Shown: positions 9,701 to 18,525, counted from the first letter of the stretch. The stretch is DNA of 64,000 bases from Ruania alba (GCF_900105765.1 NZ_FNTX01000001.1:2142387-2206386), one strand, 5' to 3'. The notes: generated by a model not told the origin, from the letters alone. Numbers and translations are program-made.

Positions 9701-11568
9701 AGGTTGAAATCCGATGCGAGCAGGTTCTCCTCCTCGAAGTTCTGGAACTCGTAGAAGGCCGCCCCGGGCGTCTCCACCACGATGATGTTGCGGTAGTACT
9801 CATGGTCGACGGCGTCATTGTTGCCGTGCTGAGACAGACGCATCCCGAAGCCCGACCCATACGTGCCGTCCTGGACGAGCACATTGTCGGTGACCACATT
9901 GCCAGGACCCTTGGCATGGATCGGACCGTACTCCGGACCGTTCGCCAGCGTGTCGGCACCGAACACAAGGTTCTGACGGACGATGGTGTCCTGCACATTG
10001 TTGTCAAGATAGACACCGAAAGCCTGACCCTTGGAGGAGCGGGCGGCCACCATGTCGTGGATGCGGTTCGCTTCCACCAGGTTGCCAGTACCCGCCGTGG
10101 TCAGTGTGATGCTGCCGGCGTCGTCACTGTCCTGCAGCACGCGCGAGATATCGTTGTAGCGGATCAGGTTGTCACGGCTCGTGAGCTGGTCACTCACGTG
10201 CGGTCCGCGGTTCCCCTTCATCCCGATGCCGTAGCGGGGCATATCGTGAATGACATTGTGCTCGATCGCGTTCTCGCCGCTCTGGTGCAGGAAGATCCCA
10301 CCGCCGTGCCCAACGAGCACTCCGCCGTGATGGATGTAGTTATCGGCCACCGTGTTGCGCTTGTTGTCGTAGACCTGATTACCGGACTCGTCGAACGTTC
10401 CACTGATCGTGCCCATCAGGAGGACACCGTGATAGCCGAAGCCGCTGACCTCATTGCCGGAGACGGCGTTGTCGGTGGCCGAGAGGTGCATTGTCACAGC
10501 GCTGAATCCGGCGTTCTCCAGCACGTTGTCCGCAATGGTCACGTTCCGAGCGTTCTCCAGGTAGATGAGGGCAGGAGTGTTCGCAGGCGCCGGGCGGTTC
10601 CACTCGATGTCATGCGTCTCGCTGAACCGCTCGGCGAACCTTGACGTGCTCACTTCCAGCCCGGTCAGACTGACGTTCTGTACGGGCTGGTCCGGTCCGG
10701 AACCGGAGAGTTCGAACACCCGGTCCGTCGTCGGTGCGGTGATCGTTAGCTCCTCCACCGCAGACTCCGGCCAGTAGTAGAGGTAGCCCGCCAACTCGTC
10801 GAGGAAGAACTCCCCCGGGCTGTCGAGAGCTTCACGGAAGCCCTGGAGGTAGTACCGGCCGCCGCCACTGCGCAGCGTCTCGGACTCTAGGGTGACGAGG
10901 TTCTGGCTCGGATCGATCGATGCGATGGGTGCCGTATCTGCGAAGAAGGGGGTGCTCCACACGACCGCTTGCGCCCCTGGAACGACCTGCCAGTCCGGTA
11001 GGTCACCTGCGTCGGTCATGAAGGAGGTTCGCTCGCCGCCACCGTGACCATGGAGATAGCCGACGTCTGGGTACCGGGCCTTCGTCTGACGTGCGCCGTC
11101 GACAAAAAGCTGGTCGAAGCGCCACTGCCCACTCGCGACCTCCGGGAGGGAGGTCCGCACGATCTCCGGGTGGTCGGTACCTTCCCAGCTACCTGCAATC
11201 TCACGGGCACCGTGGATCCGCGCTACCTCCCCTGGCGCACTGGTCCAGAGCACCTGATGGCCGTCCCGCCCTGAGTCACGCTCGTCGAGCTCGAGCGGCT
11301 CGTCGCGGTAGTAGTCACCACCATGCACGATCACGCTGACGTCACCGTCCATCCCGTCCGAGATCGACCCCCGCACCAGGTCACGAGCCTGGTCGAGAGT
11401 CGCGACCGGATCGGTCGCCGTCCCGGAGGCCGCATCATCGCCGTCAGTGGCGACATGCACTTCCTCCACACCGCTCGCTTGAAGATCTGCACCCGCCATC
11501 GAAGCGGTCGCTGCAGAGAAGGTCAGGGCAAGGATCGTTGCACTTGCGAGGGTTGTGCGGCTCTTCAT
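6748..11568 (-). CDS. Secreted multidomain right-handed beta-helix carbohydrate-active protein
   Basis: This 1606-residue protein starts with a Sec signal peptide (about residues 1-27, ending in MAGA). Residues 35-690 form a right-handed parallel beta-helix with many NTVADNYIHH-type turns. An early block with YYRDEPLEL, GEVARIHGAREI and a Trp/Arg-rich KARYPDVG stretch resembles GH141-like enzymes. Three Big_2-type Ig-like repeats follow at about 708-795, 796-885 and 886-970, then a jelly-roll-like module (975-1170), a FIVAR-like three-helix segment (1175-1255), a second jelly-roll-like module (1259-1430) and a cadherin-like beta domain (1448-1520). There is no sortase or transmembrane anchor. 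It probably attacks the polymer outside the cell. A strong ribosome site (GAGGAG) and an operator-controlled promoter precede it. GH141-like hydrolase versus lyase is undecided. Confidence 0.8.
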   Translation of the reverse strand: MKSRTTLASATILALTFSAATASMAGADLQASGVEEVHVATDGDDAASGTATDPVATLDQARDLVRGSISDGMDGDVSVIVHGGDYYRDEPLELDERDSGRDGHQVLWTSAPGEVARIHGAREIAGSWEGTDHPEIVRTSLPEVASGQWRFDQLFVDGARQTKARYPDVGYLHGHGGGERTSFMTDAGDLPDWQVVPGAQAVVWSTPFFADTAPIASIDPSQNLVTLESETLRSGGGRYYLQGFREALDSPGEFFLDELAGYLYYWPESAVEELTITAPTTDRVFELSGSGPDQPVQNVSLTGLEVSTSRFAERFSETHDIEWNRPAPANTPALIYLENARNVTIADNVLENAGFSAVTMHLSATDNAVSGNEVSGFGYHGVLLMGTISGTFDESGNQVYDNKRNTVADNYIHHGGVLVGHGGGIFLHQSGENAIEHNVIHDMPRYGIGMKGNRGPHVSDQLTSRDNLIRYNDISRVLQDSDDAGSITLTTAGTGNLVEANRIHDMVAARSSKGQAFGVYLDNNVQDTIVRQNLVFGADTLANGPEYGPIHAKGPGNVVTDNVLVQDGTYGSGFGMRLSQHGNNDAVDHEYYRNIIVVETPGAAFYEFQNFEEENLLASDFNLFYDPDGDYAVRGIPGVSDLDDWRFFLDSRYDQSSVAADPLFRDRAGEDFVLAPQSPAFELGFQQADYTRIGTTDHASFEAGPLDRIEVSSAGNPTRADVPIGGSVPLTVAARDAVGLLLHGANVTYSSADAAIATVDSQGQVSGQAQGTTAVTVTATSGSETEQRTIPVYVGDEVSSIELRTSAADLAIGQQADLRPVATNASGTVHLLDAGEVTFNVSDDDVITVDSQGRIDAVGTGTATVTATYSAGASSVSGETTVRVHDRVIESVSASMSGLGLDIGTTTTLDTTATWSDGTAMDPNEVTYEFTSREPDVATVAADGTVTAVGPGAAPIVVSATWNGVVRQTQELVAVVEDTALPAGWNRTDVGTWASPETYVAHHDGEWILNSNARDAWGTEDGVLFVHRELDLADYPDGFSVTATVRSVRQAHLFSMGGVMIRNDVAADAATASPRIRPAGAMPVGIRSTDGGSTSNISGNPATTFPATMRLTYQAGTVTSSYLDGDTWVSMGERELDLSGSVQVGIWSASADSTVLSEAVFSDVYIEAGEPTPATPQTRTELRDEIAVAMARYETSTKGRAAGDYPAQARADLLAEITAAESVADSSGATEGRVLAAISDLQSAIQAFIDARVPPQLHELTFIDDPIGQTPDSVTEATPTRGTAVVEDGGYDGRNSLALTATSTNYVVRAPLPARDGRTDYLMRFRAGQTDAPFIVRLTSEDSAEQAMHLWFVGDGTIRLINGDGTQLRHLGTYSANQWHVVKLATDTGGQTFDLALDGESLVTDVPFRHAVDEIAMVEWRAAPGQYWIDSLVMAEPESDDALASTVQVDGVTVTGFDPLTTEYVVPLDPGQEFPAVTAESRHAGAFVHVEPAALDDRRARVVVISASRSEHTVYTVDLPCGTHTADEAIVLDGTDTGVVNAARDDGCTFLDVLEYEEPFDDHGDFVDTVTTLSTQWHDDGLISRTERQTLIVTAARFRSRGEHSR

Positions 11569-11599
11569 CGAACCATCTCCTCATATCTCAGGGTCGCCC

Positions 11600-11614
11600 G
11601 GTTGTCTGATAACC
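11600..11614. promoter_or_regulatory. Palindromic operator before the beta-helix operon
   Basis: GGTTGTCTGATAACC flanked by CCC and GGG gives a 21-bp inverted repeat (11597-11617). It covers the position where transcription from the adjacent promoter should start, which suggests a repressor. Confidence 0.75.
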
Positions 11615-11619
11615 GGGCT

Positions 11620-11649
11620 AGTATGTCTTCTGTCGCCGTCCCAGGTCAA
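11620..11649 (-). promoter_or_regulatory. Promoter of the beta-helix operon
   Basis: On the minus strand TTGACC (11649-11644) and CATACT (11625-11620) are 18 bases apart. The predicted start falls inside the operator just downstream. The same hexamers with the same spacing recur before the GH42 gene. Confidence 0.65.
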
Positions 11650-11815
11650 GCAGACAGCCCTGGGGTCCATTTGCGAGCGCGGGGACGAGCAACGCCTGCG
11701 ACGACCCGCCACGCCGCCCTCGATGGCATCGGCTACTCAGCGCGGATCAGCAGACCGATCTCCGCCATCCCTGCACACCAGGTCCGTGTGACGCTGACAG
11801 TTGCGACCAGATCGG

Positions 11816-13855
11816 TCACGCACGACCGAAATCGAGTACTGCCACCCCAAAGGGCACAAGTTCGAGAACCCCGTTGACATGCGCGGCGTTCCAGACATCC
11901 TCGGCATCGCCTGAGACATGGACAGTCTGCACATCACTAGAGCCGTTGATGAGGAAGACCAGACGCCGCCTGTCGGATCGACGCTCCGCCACGTCCACCA
12001 GAGGTGGGGCTTCGACTCCTCTGATGGGTGGCAGTGCCACATCCTCGAACAGCCGCTCGAAGAAGGACGCATAGAAGTCAGGATCAGGGAAGGTCGCGAT
12101 GGCCATCACCCGGCCGCCTCCTACGTGATTTTCCATCACGCAGGGCGTGCCCGCGAACCACGCGCCCTCGAAATCTCCGGCGGCGGTCGCACGCTCGAGT
12201 TGCGGGAGATCGGCATAGTGCCGACCACGGTACGTCCTTCCCGCCCAGCGGAACAGTACGACCTCACCGTGGGGAATGGTCACGTACTCGTCCCTGGTGC
12301 TACCGAGCAGTAGTTCCATCGTCGTCTGGATACGGCCATGATGAATACCCGCCTCCAGGTCGCGTACCCCAGTAAGGGGTAAGCACACAATGGTCCCCCC
12401 GTCCTGCACGAATCGGGTCAGCCGCTGAGCAAGATCCTCATCCATCAGCATCATCATGGGAAGGACGAGAACCTGATAGCGCTGCCACGCTCCATGCGGT
12501 GGCACGAGGTCCACATTTCGTCGTAGGTTGCGAATGGAGCTGAACAACGCACGGACCGTGTCCAGGTACATACTCGCAGGTCCGCGTTCTCCGATCTCAT
12601 ACTCAGCGAGCCACCGCGCCTGTGGGTCGTACATCACAGCTACATGGCTGATGACGCGCGTGTCCGTCAGAGAAGACGCGGTGATTCCGAGCCGTTGGCC
12701 CACCCTGCTGACCTCGTCATAGATCCGGCCAGGTCGGTCGGCGGCCGTCAGCACACTGCCTTGGTACTGCTCGAATCCCCGACCAAAGAAATTCCACCGG
12801 AAGAAGTACAGCCCATTGGCGCCGTGCGAAAGCGCATGCACGGCGAGACGTTCAACCTCACCGGGCTGTGGAGAGTTTCCAGACCTACCCGGAATTGCAT
12901 GCGGCCCGTTGCGCAGCTCGAATATCTCGAAGCCGTCGTCCTTGTAACTTCGGCAGGCGGCGAGTGCGACCTCTAATCGGCGCCACTCGTCGCCGTACGG
13001 GGGGTAGTAGTTGGTACCCGCAACGTCTAGGTCTTTATAGAGTTCGTAGTAGTCGGTCGCGTTGTTGAAATCGCGCGAGTGATTTGGTGGTTGGGCGTTC
13101 GTAGTGATCACGGCATCTGGATGACCTGCTCGCACAGCCTGCGCATGCTCGGCCACAGTACCGACAGTGCTGGCCGATCGGAACCTGCGCCAGGCGAGCC
13201 AATGTCCAGGGTTTCGGCGCTCCTTGAGAGTCCGGCTTGGCGTAGGGATCTGTTCGAAGGCTGAGAACTCGAGTCCCCAGAAGACTGTTCCCCATGCCTC
13301 GTTGAGTTGACCGACGGAGGCGTACTGAACGGTCAACCAGGCTGTCCAGGTCTCGCGACAGACCTCACAGTGGCAGTCGACGTCGGCGCCATACTCATTG
13401 TCGAGGTGCCATGCCGCCACCGCCGGATGACTACCGAACTGACGTGCGAGCCACGTGGCGAGGGCACAGCCCGCCCGACGAAGTCGCGGATGGTTGACAC
13501 AGAAGGTGTACCTCGCGCCATAGGCGAGCCTGGTCCCGTCCGAATCAACCGCCATGATCTCTGGCTCCTCCGATACGAGCCACGCTGGAGCCGTCCGCAT
13601 CGGTGGCGAGAGCACGACGCCAATACCGGCTTCAGCGGCGAGATCGAGAAACTGTTCTAGCCAGTGGAAGTCGTAGTCTCCCGAACGGGGCTCCAATCTG
13701 CTCCAGGAGAATTCCGCGATTCGCACAGCGTTCATTCCTGCGCGCGCCATCAGGCCGAGATCTTGAGCCCATTCCTCTTGTGCGCGCTGTTCTGGATAAT
13801 AGGCAGCACCGTACGTCACTCTTTCGGCCGTGGTGGACGGTTCCACAGTAATCAC
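11816..13855 (-). CDS. GH42 family beta-galactosidase
   Basis: The product (about 679 residues) has all three GH42 parts. The catalytic barrel starts at YGAAYYPEQ and holds the acid/base Glu154 in HLDNEYG and the nucleophile Glu313 in IFELRNG. A CHCEVC cluster follows the acid/base, as in zinc-binding GH42 enzymes. A trimerisation domain with VLVLPMMMLMDE and a small C-terminal beta domain complete it. Family members remove terminal beta-galactose, sometimes alpha-L-arabinopyranose. No signal peptide is present. I preferred the GTG at 13855, which follows GGAGAAGGG; in-frame ATG 13894 and TTG 13903 lack a clear ribosome site. It stands alone on the minus strand under the operator at 14019. 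Confidence 0.88.
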   Translation of the reverse strand: MITVEPSTTAERVTYGAAYYPEQRAQEEWAQDLGLMARAGMNAVRIAEFSWSRLEPRSGDYDFHWLEQFLDLAAEAGIGVVLSPPMRTAPAWLVSEEPEIMAVDSDGTRLAYGARYTFCVNHPRLRRAGCALATWLARQFGSHPAVAAWHLDNEYGADVDCHCEVCRETWTAWLTVQYASVGQLNEAWGTVFWGLEFSAFEQIPTPSRTLKERRNPGHWLAWRRFRSASTVGTVAEHAQAVRAGHPDAVITTNAQPPNHSRDFNNATDYYELYKDLDVAGTNYYPPYGDEWRRLEVALAACRSYKDDGFEIFELRNGPHAIPGRSGNSPQPGEVERLAVHALSHGANGLYFFRWNFFGRGFEQYQGSVLTAADRPGRIYDEVSRVGQRLGITASSLTDTRVISHVAVMYDPQARWLAEYEIGERGPASMYLDTVRALFSSIRNLRRNVDLVPPHGAWQRYQVLVLPMMMLMDEDLAQRLTRFVQDGGTIVCLPLTGVRDLEAGIHHGRIQTTMELLLGSTRDEYVTIPHGEVVLFRWAGRTYRGRHYADLPQLERATAAGDFEGAWFAGTPCVMENHVGGGRVMAIATFPDPDFYASFFERLFEDVALPPIRGVEAPPLVDVAERRSDRRRLVFLINGSSDVQTVHVSGDAEDVWNAAHVNGVLELVPFGVAVLDFGRA

Positions 13856-14018
13856 TATCCCTTCTCCGGTCTTCACAATTACAGATCGAGACATCAAGGA
13901 CAAAGGCTCTGGCGTTCAGGAATCCGGCCCGACAACACTCATTTCCAGAAGGGTCGTCATCAGCCGTAGCGATCGACTCACGGAATCCGAACCGCGAACT
14001 CCTATCACCATGTCACCA

Positions 14019-14033
14019 GTTTGTCTGATAACC
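14019..14033. promoter_or_regulatory. Palindromic operator before the GH42 gene
   Basis: GTTTGTCTGATAACC differs at one position from the consensus core and is flanked by CCA and TGG, so the outer arms pair. It lies at the predicted transcription start of the leftward GH42 promoter and also directly before the rightward dehydrogenase gene. Confidence 0.72.
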
Positions 14034-14038
14034 TGGCT

Positions 14039-14068
14039 AGTATGAAGTCGACGGGTACCTCAGGTCAA
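14039..14068 (-). promoter_or_regulatory. Promoter of the GH42 gene
   Basis: TTGACC (14068-14063), 18 bases, CATACT (14044-14039) on the minus strand, exactly as at 11620-11649. The -10 box contains the complement of the ATG at 14042 of the divergent dehydrogenase gene. Confidence 0.62.
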
Positions 14069-15082
14069 GGTGAGGTCGCAGGCCACCGGCAGCCCCGCAC
14101 TGCCGTCGTGATGAACGAACACGCCTGGAGCAATGGCTTCGGAGCGGTGCAACAGCAACGTTTGCGGGCTGTGGCCGACCTCGGCGGCTATGGTTGCGTG
14201 AGTTCCCCGGACCAACTTCCCAAGGACTGGTTGCAGGTCGTCGAGGTCCTCATCACCGGGTGGGGCGCTCCGCAGTTGACCCATCACGTCCTGGACGCGA
14301 CCCCGCGCCTTCGCCTGGTCGCCCACGCGGCCGGGTCCGTCAAGGCCATCGCCACACCGGAATGCCTGGACCGCGGGATCATCGTGACCTCGGCCGCGGC
14401 GGCGAACGCGATCCCTGTCGCCGAGTTCACGTTCGCCGCTGTCATCATGGCCGCCAAGCGCGTCTTCTCGACCATCGAGACGTTCCGCGCCCAACGCACC
14501 ACGAAGACTCGTCCGACTGCATTGGCCTCGGCCTACGGACGCACGGTGGGGATCATCGGGTTCTCGCGCATCGGACGACGGGTGGTCGCCCTGCTTCGGA
14601 ACCTGGGCGTGAACGTCCTGGTGGCCGATCCGTATGCGGACCGCCACGACGTGCATGACGCCGGGGCGGCTCTGGTCGAGCTCGACGACCTTCTTCGGCG
14701 AGCAGACATCGTCAGCGTCCATGCTCCGGCCACGCCGGCAACGCGCCACATGCTCGACGCCGAACGCCTCGCCCTCATTCCGGATGCCGGCACCGTGATC
14801 AACACCGCCCGTGGCAGCCTGATCGAACCGGCCGCCCTGGAACGCGAGTGCGTCAGCGGCCGCCTCTCGGCCATCCTCGACGTCACCGAGCCCGAGCCGC
14901 TCCCACCCGGGTCGCCGCTGTGGGACCTGCCGAACGTGACACTCACCCCCCATCTGGCCGGAGCCCAGACGACGGAGGTGCGGCGACTCGCGGACGCAGC
15001 ACTGGACGAGCTGGCAGCGTTCGCACGAGGCGAGGCGCCCGTGCATCCGGTCCCCCTCGACGAGCTGGACCGCCTGGCCTGA
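14042..15082 (+). CDS. D-isomer-specific 2-hydroxyacid dehydrogenase
   Basis: The 346-residue protein has the usual split substrate and NAD-binding domains. The cofactor loop reads GIIGFSRIGRR at about residues 170-180, with Ser in place of the middle Gly of GxGxxG. Active-site segments are NTARGSLI (Arg), DVTEPEPL (Glu) and TPHLAG (His). It would interconvert a D-2-hydroxy acid and a 2-keto acid, a sensible late step after a sugar-acid dehydratase. The ATG at 14042 lies inside the leftward promoter with no ribosome site, so the message may be leaderless, or the true start may be the ATG at 14111. The gene converges with the frameshifted sulfatase gene. Confidence 0.83.
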   Translation: MKSTGTSGQGEVAGHRQPRTAVVMNEHAWSNGFGAVQQQRLRAVADLGGYGCVSSPDQLPKDWLQVVEVLITGWGAPQLTHHVLDATPRLRLVAHAAGSVKAIATPECLDRGIIVTSAAAANAIPVAEFTFAAVIMAAKRVFSTIETFRAQRTTKTRPTALASAYGRTVGIIGFSRIGRRVVALLRNLGVNVLVADPYADRHDVHDAGAALVELDDLLRRADIVSVHAPATPATRHMLDAERLALIPDAGTVINTARGSLIEPAALERECVSGRLSAILDVTEPEPLPPGSPLWDLPNVTLTPHLAGAQTTEVRRLADAALDELAAFARGEAPVHPVPLDELDRLA

Positions 15083-15106
15083 TCAGCTGACGGCTGATCA
15101 GCTGAC
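15080..15106. repeat. Direct repeat between convergent genes
   Basis: TGATCAGCTGAC occurs twice, three bases apart, across the stop codon of the dehydrogenase gene and close to that of the sulfatase gene. Each unit contains the self-complementary TCAGCTGA, so the two copies can pair as a short hairpin. It may act as a weak two-way terminator; there is no T run. Confidence 0.4.
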
Positions 15107-16917
15107 CGCGGCGGTCGATGCTGCGGACAGGGCGTCGAGCACGGCTCGGACGCTTTCGAGGTTGACCAACTCGGGGTTGGCGACTGCGAGATCCAGCAGG
15201 GTGATGTCAGGCCCGACGGTGAGCAGCTCGTCACGGAGCGCTCCTGGGGCATGGCGCTGAATGACGGGTGCCGCCACCGGGTCGGCCGTCAGCTGGTGTA
15301 CGGAGCTGTTCAGCCATCGGTAGTCCAGGACGCCGGGGGCGAGGCGGGCCAAGGCGTGCGCCACGCGTCGTTCGTGGCTCATCTCGGTCGCCTCCTGGAC
15401 GGCACGGTCCCTGCCGCGGTGCGCTCGGAGCCAGTGCGGGGAACCGTCCAGATCCTCACCAGGCCGGGGAAGTCCCAGCCGGTCGAACTGCTCGTCCGGG
15501 GCGTCACTGCGGACCAGGAGGTCGTGCAGGAGGCCGATCATGCGGTGTTCGATCTCGGGGTCGGTGATGGGCGTCTGTTGCCGGGGGTCGGCGGTCAGGT
15601 CGAAGAGCAGGGTGCCGAAGCTGCAGGCGGGGTGGGCCTCGGCGGGAACACGCAGCGTCCGGAGCCCTTTCGTGAAGGTGAACGGTTCCGCGAGCTCGAG
15701 ACCGGCGAGGTCGTCGACGCTGAACCGGCCTCTCATCCTCGTCGGCATGATCGTGTAGTCGTGGAGAGTCGCCTCACCGGCCGGGTCGTCGGGGGCTCGC
15801 ATGTACACGTAGCGCCCGTCCGTGACGTTGACATGGGCTCCGAAGGACCCGAAGAGCCCGGCTTCACGGACCGGTTGATCCTCGGACACGGTGCGAGCGA
15901 GGGGGACACCCTGCATGTCCGGCGTCGACTCAAGGCCGAACCAGTCGAGCAGGGTGGGCGCGATGTCGATCGTCTGGACGAGGCTGGAGCGGCGCTCACC
16001 GTGGGCACCGGATCGCGGGTCCCACACGAAGAGCGGGGTGTGCACGAGCGAGTCATACCAGGGCATCACCAGCTTCGCCCACCAGCCGTTCTCACCGAGT
16101 AGATACCCGTGGTCGGTGCAGACGATCAGGAGAGTGTCGTCCCACATCTGGTTCTCGTCCATCACGTCGAGGACCCGCCCGAGCGACTCGTCGCACATCG
16201 ACAGCAGCGCCGCATATTCGTAGCGGGCGTGAGCGACCTGGTCGCCGGGTTCGGCGACCGGGGCGTAGGACGGCCAGTCGAACTCCGGGCCGTCGTACTC
16301 GTGCGGGTAGAGGTCCTTGTAGGGCTTGTGCGAGAAGAACGGCTCGTGCGGGTCGAATGTCTCCAGCTGCAGGAACCAGCCGTCCTCGTTCTTGTTGGTG
16401 TCGATGAACTCCAGGCCTGCGTCGAAGGTGCGGGTCTGGGGTGGTCGGCCTCCGTCACGAGGTACTCGCGGTTGATCCGGTCCTGGCGACGTTTGGGCGG
16501 CTTGTCCCCGGTGGGGATGCCATCCACACCACCGACATGCCCCTTCCAGGGGTCGCCCTCCTGCCCACGGAAGAACTCCCAGCTGTTGTACCGGGTGTGA
16601 AAGGTGGCCCCGCCGTCTTCGAAGTAGTGCTGGTGATCGGTGACCAGGTGGGTGTAGATGCCGTGCTCCTTGAGGAGTTCGGGCATGGAGTCGTCGAAGG
16701 GTTCGAGCGGGCCCCAGGAGCGGTGCAGGAAGTTGTGCCGTCCGGTGTGCAGCTCCCGCCGGGCCGGCATACACGGGAGACTGCCGGCGTAGCAGCGGTC
16801 GAATGTCACTGTACGTTCGGCGAGGCGCTGAAAGTTCGGTGTGTGCGTCCAGTCAGTCCCGTACGGTTCCAGGAAATGCCGGTTGAGGCTGTCGAACATG
16901 ACGACGATGGCTCTCAT
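15098..16917 (-). pseudogene. Sulfatase with an apparent one-base frameshift
   Basis: The first part starts at ATG 16917, eleven bases after the binding-protein gene, and reads MRAIVVMFDS, with the formylglycine motif Cys49-Met-Pro-Ala-Arg. This frame leaves the sulfatase pattern at a run of four G (16438-16441 on the plus strand). The next frame then carries on with RTFDAGLEF, DPHEPFF, TDHGYLLGENG and a full C-terminus to 15098. One extra base in that run would restore about 606 residues. The protein is a type I sulfatase without a signal peptide. Either a sequencing error or a real inactivating mutation is possible; codon use and motifs on both sides look intact, so decay must be recent if real. 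Confidence 0.75.
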
Positions 16918-16927
16918 GGCGGTGTGG

Positions 16928-18469
16928 TCACCCTTCATAGTCTTCGAGCGGGTCCCAGTCCGGGAATGTGAAGGCCTCCATGCTGTCAATAGCTCCTGCT
17001 GCGATCTTCTCGTCGATGAGTTGCGTGACTGCCTCGTCGTATTCAGCAGCTGTCGCGGCAAAGTCGGATTCGGTGACGATCGCGTTCACGTACAGCTCTG
17101 CCGGCGCGGGCCGAGGGGCATCGGCGACCAGGGTGTCGTAGAAGGTGTCGGCCTCCGGCGAGCGACGAGACGGGGATGGCCGCTGGCGCACGAGGTCTTG
17201 GGCGATCTCTCGTATGGCAAGAGTGTCCTGGTCGACATCGATCCCGTCATAGACACCCGGCATGATGGAGATCCGCTGTTCCTCCAGAAATCCAGCGCGT
17301 TGGTACTCGACAGACCCGTAGAAGTCCATGAGGCGCCAGGCCGCCTCCGGGTCACGCACCTCGGCACTCATCATCCACCACGGGAGCACAGTGTCGGCGG
17401 GTGCCCGCGAGCCAGATCGCCCGGCGTCCGGCACAGGCGGCCGGGCGATCCCCAGATTGAGGTCAGGGTTGGCCTGCCGCAGTTGGGCCGCATGAAAGAT
17501 CGGAAAGATGTACATGCCGAGTCGGCCCGAGGCCATCTGCTGGATGGCATCGGACGGCGCCCACGTCTCCCACCCCGGCGTGAACGACCCTTGGCGATTC
17601 ATGGCCTGGAGCAACTCCACTGTTTCCACTAGCGACGGTTCGGACATCGCCGGTTCGCCGGTCAGCAAGCTGATGGGGGTTTCCGCATCATCGCGGTAGT
17701 GCTGGGGACCGGCCAAGTTCTGCAGGATCTGGAACGACGCAATGTTCGCGCCCACGAGCGCGGTACCGTAAACGGCATTGTTGCCGTCGGTGCTGATCTT
17801 CGCAGCAATCTCGCGAAACTCCGACCACGTCTCAGGCGGCCCGGAGAATCCGAAACGTTCGAGGATGTCGACGTTGTAATACAACATACGCGAGCCATTG
17901 GCAAAGGTGTCCGCTCGCGGGACGCCGTACGCTTCCCCGTCCACGTACAGTGCGCTCGCGCCGTCGTACACCCAATGGGGGAACCTGCTCGCGAACTCGT
18001 CCGTGATGAACTCGGTGACCGGACGAACCCATCCGCGTTCGAGTGCGCTGCGCAGGTGGACTCCCTGACCCGCAGAGTGGCGGAACACGTCGGGGATGTC
18101 CTCACCTCCCGTGAACGCGAGTTGCATGGCGTTGGCAAACTGCTCCGGCGGAAGGACCTGCAGTTCAACACCGATGTCCGGGTTCCGCCGACCGAACGCT
18201 TCCAACTGTGCGCGTTCGAAAGCCTCCGTCTCAGGTCCGGACTGAACGGTCCAGACTCGAACCGTTCCGGTACCAGCGCTACCGCCGCTACTGTCGTTCG
18301 TCGAACTCATGCCCGAACATGCTGCGGTCAGCCCGGCTAGGCCGAGCGCCCCGGCGGCACCAAGTACCGTTCGCCGGCTCATCGACGTCGTGAAACTCGT
18401 TTCGCCGCCCGCGGGCATCTGATCGTCGGGTCGTAGAAACTCAGTACTCCAGTCGTTGGATTGCATCAT
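16928..18469 (-). CDS. Sugar ABC transporter substrate-binding lipoprotein (family 1)
   Basis: This 513-residue product would capture a sugar or oligosaccharide outside the membrane for an ABC importer. The N-terminus has a twin-arginine stretch MSRRTVLG followed by a hydrophobic core and the lipobox LTAAC, with Cys51 as the lipid anchor. The body has the family 1 pattern (TVRVWTVQSG, GEDIPDVFRH, YYNVDILERFG, GNNAVYGTAL, LPWWMMS). AGAGGG precedes the two ATG codons at 18469 and 18466; ATG 18382 is a shorter alternative. It lies between two sulfatase genes in one operon, so the ligand is probably a sulfated sugar. No permease genes accompany it, so it must use a transporter encoded elsewhere, possibly the one at 26.5-28.3 kb. 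Confidence 0.86.
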   Translation of the reverse strand: MMQSNDWSTEFLRPDDQMPAGGETSFTTSMSRRTVLGAAGALGLAGLTAACSGMSSTNDSSGGSAGTGTVRVWTVQSGPETEAFERAQLEAFGRRNPDIGVELQVLPPEQFANAMQLAFTGGEDIPDVFRHSAGQGVHLRSALERGWVRPVTEFITDEFASRFPHWVYDGASALYVDGEAYGVPRADTFANGSRMLYYNVDILERFGFSGPPETWSEFREIAAKISTDGNNAVYGTALVGANIASFQILQNLAGPQHYRDDAETPISLLTGEPAMSEPSLVETVELLQAMNRQGSFTPGWETWAPSDAIQQMASGRLGMYIFPIFHAAQLRQANPDLNLGIARPPVPDAGRSGSRAPADTVLPWWMMSAEVRDPEAAWRLMDFYGSVEYQRAGFLEEQRISIMPGVYDGIDVDQDTLAIREIAQDLVRQRPSPSRRSPEADTFYDTLVADAPRPAPAELYVNAIVTESDFAATAAEYDEAVTQLIDEKIAAGAIDSMEAFTFPDWDPLEDYEG

Positions 18470-18525
18470 TGCTTCCCTCTCTTCGGTGCCCACCCACAGC
18501 GGGCATGGTGCGCCCAACCTCTCTG

